7,652 bases of DNA, from assembly GCA_030263635.1 (NCBI GenBank), contig SZPI01000132.1, positions 1 to 7,652 of the forward strand, in the 5' to 3' direction. The stretch comes from Flexicrinis sp001567485. Its GTDB lineage: Bacteria > Chloroflexota > Anaerolineae > Aggregatilineales > Phototrophicaceae. The notes below the pieces were generated by a model. It did not search any database, was not told where the DNA came from, and saw only the letters and a program-made list of their open reading frames with translations. Below, piece by piece: positions 5,585 through 7,652 of this stretch. Position 1 is the stretch's first letter, and every line of letters begins with the position of its first letter. The translations under genes and the position numbers were made by a program.

Positions 5585-6070
5585 TTATGACTCCTGCGCT
5601 AGCACGCGCGTCATCTGTTCAATGTGATCCAAGTCGTGGTGGGCGATGTGCATCAACACGTCGAGGAGCGTTTGTAGGCCGTAGGCGGGGTGGATACCGG
5701 TGCGCGCCCACTGATCGTCCTGCACAGCGCGGAACAACGCCAGCGTCCGCGCGCGGCTGGCGCTCAACTCGGCCAGCGCTTCGGCCGGGTCTTGCGCGGC
5801 GTAGTTGTTGTCGATCACCAGTTGGTTGACGTTATAGGTCACGAACGTCGGGTTGTCGTGGTCGATGACCGACTGTGCACGGCTGATGAATAACGGTTCG
5901 AGATCGCGCAGATGGCACACGATGTCGAGCGGTGTCCATCCGTCGGGGCCATCACGCTTGGCGCGCAGATCAGCCGAATCGGCTGCGGTGATGACGCTGG
6001 TAAGGGTCTTGAGGGTGCGCTCAAGCATCAGCAGGTGCCGGTTGCGCACACGTTCGAGCTGTGGATCCAT
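5585..6070 (-). CDS. DinB-like (DinB_2) four-helix-bundle putative metalloenzyme, first of a tandem pair
   Basis: Encodes 161 residues from ATG 6070-6068, with GGAGG 9 nt upstream. It has the same plan as its downstream paralogue: a basic/hydrophobic first helix, then KRDGPDGWTPLDIVCHLRDL (38-57) with H53, a GIHP motif (125-128), and HIAHHDLDHIEQMTRVLA with H145 and H149 in HxxxH. The presumed metal triad is intact. Conservation between the two is highest in these blocks, while the middle helix (about 65-120) has diverged. That suggests an old tandem duplication in which both copies are kept under selection. The products could act as a heterodimer or on different substrates; the sequence does not decide. 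It is the first gene of the minus-strand run, with the acyl-CoA dehydrogenase gene diverging 172 bp away. I saw no convincing promoter for it in that gap. Confidence 0.85.
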   Translation of the reverse strand: MDPQLERVRNRHLLMLERTLKTLTSVITAADSADLRAKRDGPDGWTPLDIVCHLRDLEPLFISRAQSVIDHDNPTFVTYNVNQLVIDNNYAAQDPAEALAELSASRARTLALFRAVQDDQWARTGIHPAYGLQTLLDVLMHIAHHDLDHIEQMTRVLAQES

Positions 6071-6192
6071 ACGTCGAAGCCTCCGTCTTCAGGTTGGCGA
6101 GTTCGCGACTGTAGCGCGAGCCGATCCCGTCGCGCCATCTCCAATCAGCCCACAGGTGGTCGTGCGCGGCCTATCCCGAGCCTTTGGCCGGC

Positions 6193-6201
6193 TGATATAA
6201 T
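6193..6201 (+). promoter_or_regulatory. Extended -10 promoter for the acyl-CoA dehydrogenase gene
   Basis: TGATATAAT contains a perfect TATAAT (6196-6201) with the TG extension one base upstream. No sequence near TTGACA lies 16-18 bp upstream, which fits extended -10 promoters. The RNA would start at about 6208, giving a leader of about 35 nt before ATG 6243. Confidence 0.55.
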
Positions 6202-6226
6202 CGCGCTATCACGTTCGCCTCCGTAT

Positions 6227-6239
6227 CTCTATAGAGGAC
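6227..6239 (+). promoter_or_regulatory. Ribosome binding site embedded in a 10-bp palindrome
   Basis: CTCTATAGAG (6227-6236) is a perfect palindrome, and its right half forms the AGAGGA ribosome site that precedes ATG 6243 by 4-5 nt. The site fixes the start codon. The palindrome lies downstream of the -10, where a bound protein could block transcription. It is short and may be chance. Confidence 0.4.
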
Positions 6240-6242
6240 AGC

Positions 6243-7448
6243 ATGGATTTCGCTCTTACAGAAGAACACCGTCAAGTTCAGAAAATGGTGCGCGATTGGG
6301 CCGCCAAGGAAGTGATCCCGGTCGTCGGCGAGTGGGATCGCAAGCAGGAGATGAACCCCACCTTCCTGCCGCGCATGGCCGAGCTGGGTATCCTCGGTAT
6401 CAGCATCCCGGTGCGCTACGGCGGTCAGGGTTTCGACTACATCTCGCTCGGTTTGGTGTGCGAGGAGCTTGAGCGCGCCGATACACACCTGCGCGTGGTG
6501 ATGTCGGTGCATCACGGTCTGAACAGCCAAGCCCTGCTGCAGTGGGGCAGCGAGGAGCAGAAGCAGCGCTTCCTCGTGCCGCAGGCGCGCGGCGAACAGT
6601 ACGCGGCGTTCTGCCTGACCGAACCCGGCGCCGGCAGCGATGTCGCCAGCATGAACGCAACGGCCCGCAAGGTCGGTGACACGTACATCCTCAACGGCGA
6701 AAAGATGTGGATCAGCCTTGCGACCAAGGCCCATAACTTCCTCGTCGTCGCCAAGACCGACCCGACTAAGGGCCACGCCGGCATGAGCGCGTTCCTCGTC
6801 ACACGGGATATGCCCGGCGTGACGACCGGCGACATCCACGGCAAGCTGGGCGTGCGTGCCGGCAGCACCGGATGGGTCGCCATGCAGGATGTCGAAGTCC
6901 CGGCGGCGAACCGTCTCGGCGAAGAAGGCGAAGGCTTCAAGATCGCCATGAGCTGCCTCGACAACGGCCGCTTCACCGTGGCTGCGGGCGCGACCGGCCT
7001 GATCCGCGCCTGCCTTGAGGACAGCATCAAGTACGCGATGGAACGCGAGACGTTCGGCAAGCCCATCGCGCAGCATCAGCTCGTCAAGCAGAAGATCGCC
7101 TTTATGCGGCAGTGGTATGACAGCGCGTCGCTGCTGGTATGGCGGGCAGGCTGGCTGAAGAATCAGGGCGTGCGCAACACCCGCGAGACCAGCATGGCGA
7201 AGTGGTACGCCACCGATCACAGCGTGAAGGCCGCGCTGGAAGCGATTCAGGTACACGGCGCGTATGGCTTCAGCGACGAGTATCCGGTCGAACGTTATCT
7301 GCGCAACAGCAAGGGCGCGGTGATCTATGAGGGAACCAGCGAGATTCACCAGCTCATGCAGGCGGATTACGCGTTCGGCTTCCGCGAGGACAAGCCGCTG
7401 CGCTGCGAAATGCCGGCTTACGACGTCGAGTATTTTCAGGGCGAGTAA
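6243..7448 (+). CDS. Acyl-CoA dehydrogenase (FAD-dependent), full length
   Basis: Encodes 401 residues, close to family length. It catalyses alpha,beta-dehydrogenation of an acyl-CoA thioester in the cytosol and passes electrons to electron-transferring flavoprotein. The N-terminal helical domain starts MDFALTEEHRQVQKMVRDWA. The middle beta domain has the signature AFCLTEPGAGSD (122-133) and the flavin-contact segment NGEKMWISLA (151-160). The C-terminal helical domain has RETFGKPIAQHQLVKQKIA (258-276) and QVHGAYGFSDEYPVERYLR (336-354), then VIYEGTSEIHQLM. Its E363 occupies the position of the catalytic base of medium-chain, butyryl and glutaryl-CoA dehydrogenases. All key elements are intact. 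Chain length or branched/glutaryl specificity cannot be told from the sequence by eye. The gene appears monocistronic, with its own extended -10 promoter and a terminator 27 nt past the stop. No other beta-oxidation gene is in the window. Confidence 0.95.
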   Translation: MDFALTEEHRQVQKMVRDWAAKEVIPVVGEWDRKQEMNPTFLPRMAELGILGISIPVRYGGQGFDYISLGLVCEELERADTHLRVVMSVHHGLNSQALLQWGSEEQKQRFLVPQARGEQYAAFCLTEPGAGSDVASMNATARKVGDTYILNGEKMWISLATKAHNFLVVAKTDPTKGHAGMSAFLVTRDMPGVTTGDIHGKLGVRAGSTGWVAMQDVEVPAANRLGEEGEGFKIAMSCLDNGRFTVAAGATGLIRACLEDSIKYAMERETFGKPIAQHQLVKQKIAFMRQWYDSASLLVWRAGWLKNQGVRNTRETSMAKWYATDHSVKAALEAIQVHGAYGFSDEYPVERYLRNSKGAVIYEGTSEIHQLMQADYAFGFREDKPLRCEMPAYDVEYFQGE

Positions 7449-7460
7449 GCGGGTGGATTA

Positions 7461-7498
7461 AGCCCTCACCCCAACCCCTCTCCCTCAGGGCGAGGGGC
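7461..7498 (+). repeat. Interspersed palindromic repeat (CCCTCACCCCAACCCC type)
   Basis: This reads CCCTCACCCCAACCCCTCTC and onward to CAGGGCGAGGGGC. It is a widely dispersed type of intergenic palindrome. A diverged relative lies at 2526-2555 in the other orientation. Here it also supplies the stem of the acyl-CoA dehydrogenase terminator. Confidence 0.6.
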
Positions 7499-7612
7499 TT
7501 TTTTTTCGTGTGGCGTGTGACGCACGAGCACCTTGTCGATCCGCCGGCCGTCCATATCGACCACCTCCAGCACATGCTCGGCAAGGGGCACAGTATCGCC
7601 AACCACGGCGAC
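7466..7612 (-). pseudogene. C-terminal fragment of a CorC/HlyC-type transporter-associated domain protein
   Basis: The minus-strand frame from 7612 down to TGA 7468-7466 reads VAVVGDTVPLAEHVLEVVDM followed by DGRRIDKVLVRHTPH. This matches the end of the CorC_HlyC domain (GDxv...h.fev.emdgrRIdkV.v), which closes CBS-domain membrane proteins linked to Mg2+/Co2+ efflux or hemolysin-III-like transporters. An in-frame TGA at 7615-7613 cuts it off upstream, and short-repeat DNA starts a few bases beyond (7621). After HTPH the frame runs through the T-run and palindromic repeat, adding non-family residues. It is therefore a fragment. Its front part may lie beyond the window or be lost. Match region 7517-7606. 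Confidence 0.65.
7475..7506 (+). terminator. Rho-independent terminator of the acyl-CoA dehydrogenase gene
   Basis: CCCCTC (7475-7480) pairs with GAGGGG (7492-7497). The 11-nt loop contains a further CCCT/AGGG self-match. One C follows and then eight T residues (7499-7506). The stem begins 27 nt after the TAA stop. The orientation suits the plus-strand gene. Confidence 0.75.
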
Positions 7613-7620
7613 TCAAGTAA

Positions 7621-7652
7621 GAAGTTGAAAGTGGCGAGTGATGAGTGATGAG
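7621..7652. repeat. Short tandem repeat (GAGTGAT units) cut by the window edge
   Basis: GAAGTTGAAAGTGGC leads into GAGTGAT at 7636-7642 and again at 7643-7649, then GAG at the last bases. The true extent is not visible. It is intergenic repeat filler of the same general style as the cluster at 468-555, though with a different unit. Confidence 0.6.

Noticed and set aside
6071..6140. Minus-strand TACAGT as a -10 for the DinB-like pair
   Set aside because: No -35-like sequence lies at 16-18 bp and there is no TG extension, so it is too weak to call.
6171..7349. Long open frame on the minus strand opposite the acyl-CoA dehydrogenase gene
   Set aside because: It is fully antisense to a clear full-length gene. 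Its composition (His, Ala, Arg, Leu rich, no motif) is what the codon bias of the real gene produces on the other strand.
1..7652. Mobile element, prophage, tRNA or defence system
   Set aside because: No transposase, integrase, phage or nuclease-type protein and no tRNA-like cloverleaf was seen on either strand.

Overview
The window is GC-rich (about 60% by eye) bacterial DNA. The best guess for its source is a Chloroflexota bacterium, class Anaerolineae. This rests on the mix of protein types: an exported protein with an NDNFADA-type domain plus a jelly-roll-like domain, a CrtC/AttH-type lipocalin protein, and a Wzz-like protein. It also rests on the intergenic repeats (ACTGAAAACTGCC units, GAGTGAT units and CCCTCACCCCAACCCC-type palindromes). 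No rRNA or marker gene is present, so the assignment is an inference.

Layout. 1-114 (+) is the 3' end of a rhodanese-domain gene, probably the tail of a MoeB/MoeZ-type sulfur-carrier adenylyltransferase. 115-555 is decayed intergenic DNA. It holds the C-terminal remnant of a VOC/glyoxalase gene, a strong hairpin, and a cluster of short repeats that appear in inverted form on the two sides of the remnant. 556-6070 carries six genes, all on the minus strand. In transcription order these are a tandem pair of DinB-like four-helix-bundle genes (6070-5089), a multi-spanning membrane protein of unknown function (4913-3822), a GTG-started CrtC/AttH lipocalin-like exported protein (3779-2616), a Wzz-like polysaccharide co-polymerase (2439-1795) and a two-domain exported protein (1644-556). 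The divergent region 6071-6242 carries an extended -10 promoter for a full-length acyl-CoA dehydrogenase (6243-7448, +). That gene is followed by a hairpin and T-run terminator. Beyond it, on the minus strand, is a C-terminal fragment of a CorC/HlyC transporter-associated domain, cut off by another short tandem repeat at the window edge.

How the genes fit together. The DinB-like pair is almost certainly co-translated, with 1 nt between stop and start. The membrane protein and the CrtC/AttH protein may share a transcript (42 nt gap). The minus-strand genes from 4913 to 556 mostly encode envelope or exported proteins, but they do not form a recognisable pathway. No mobile element, CRISPR array, tRNA or defence system was seen. 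The window is mostly ordinary. Its more unusual features are the gene remnants bounded by repeats, the tandem DinB duplication and the unrecognised membrane protein.
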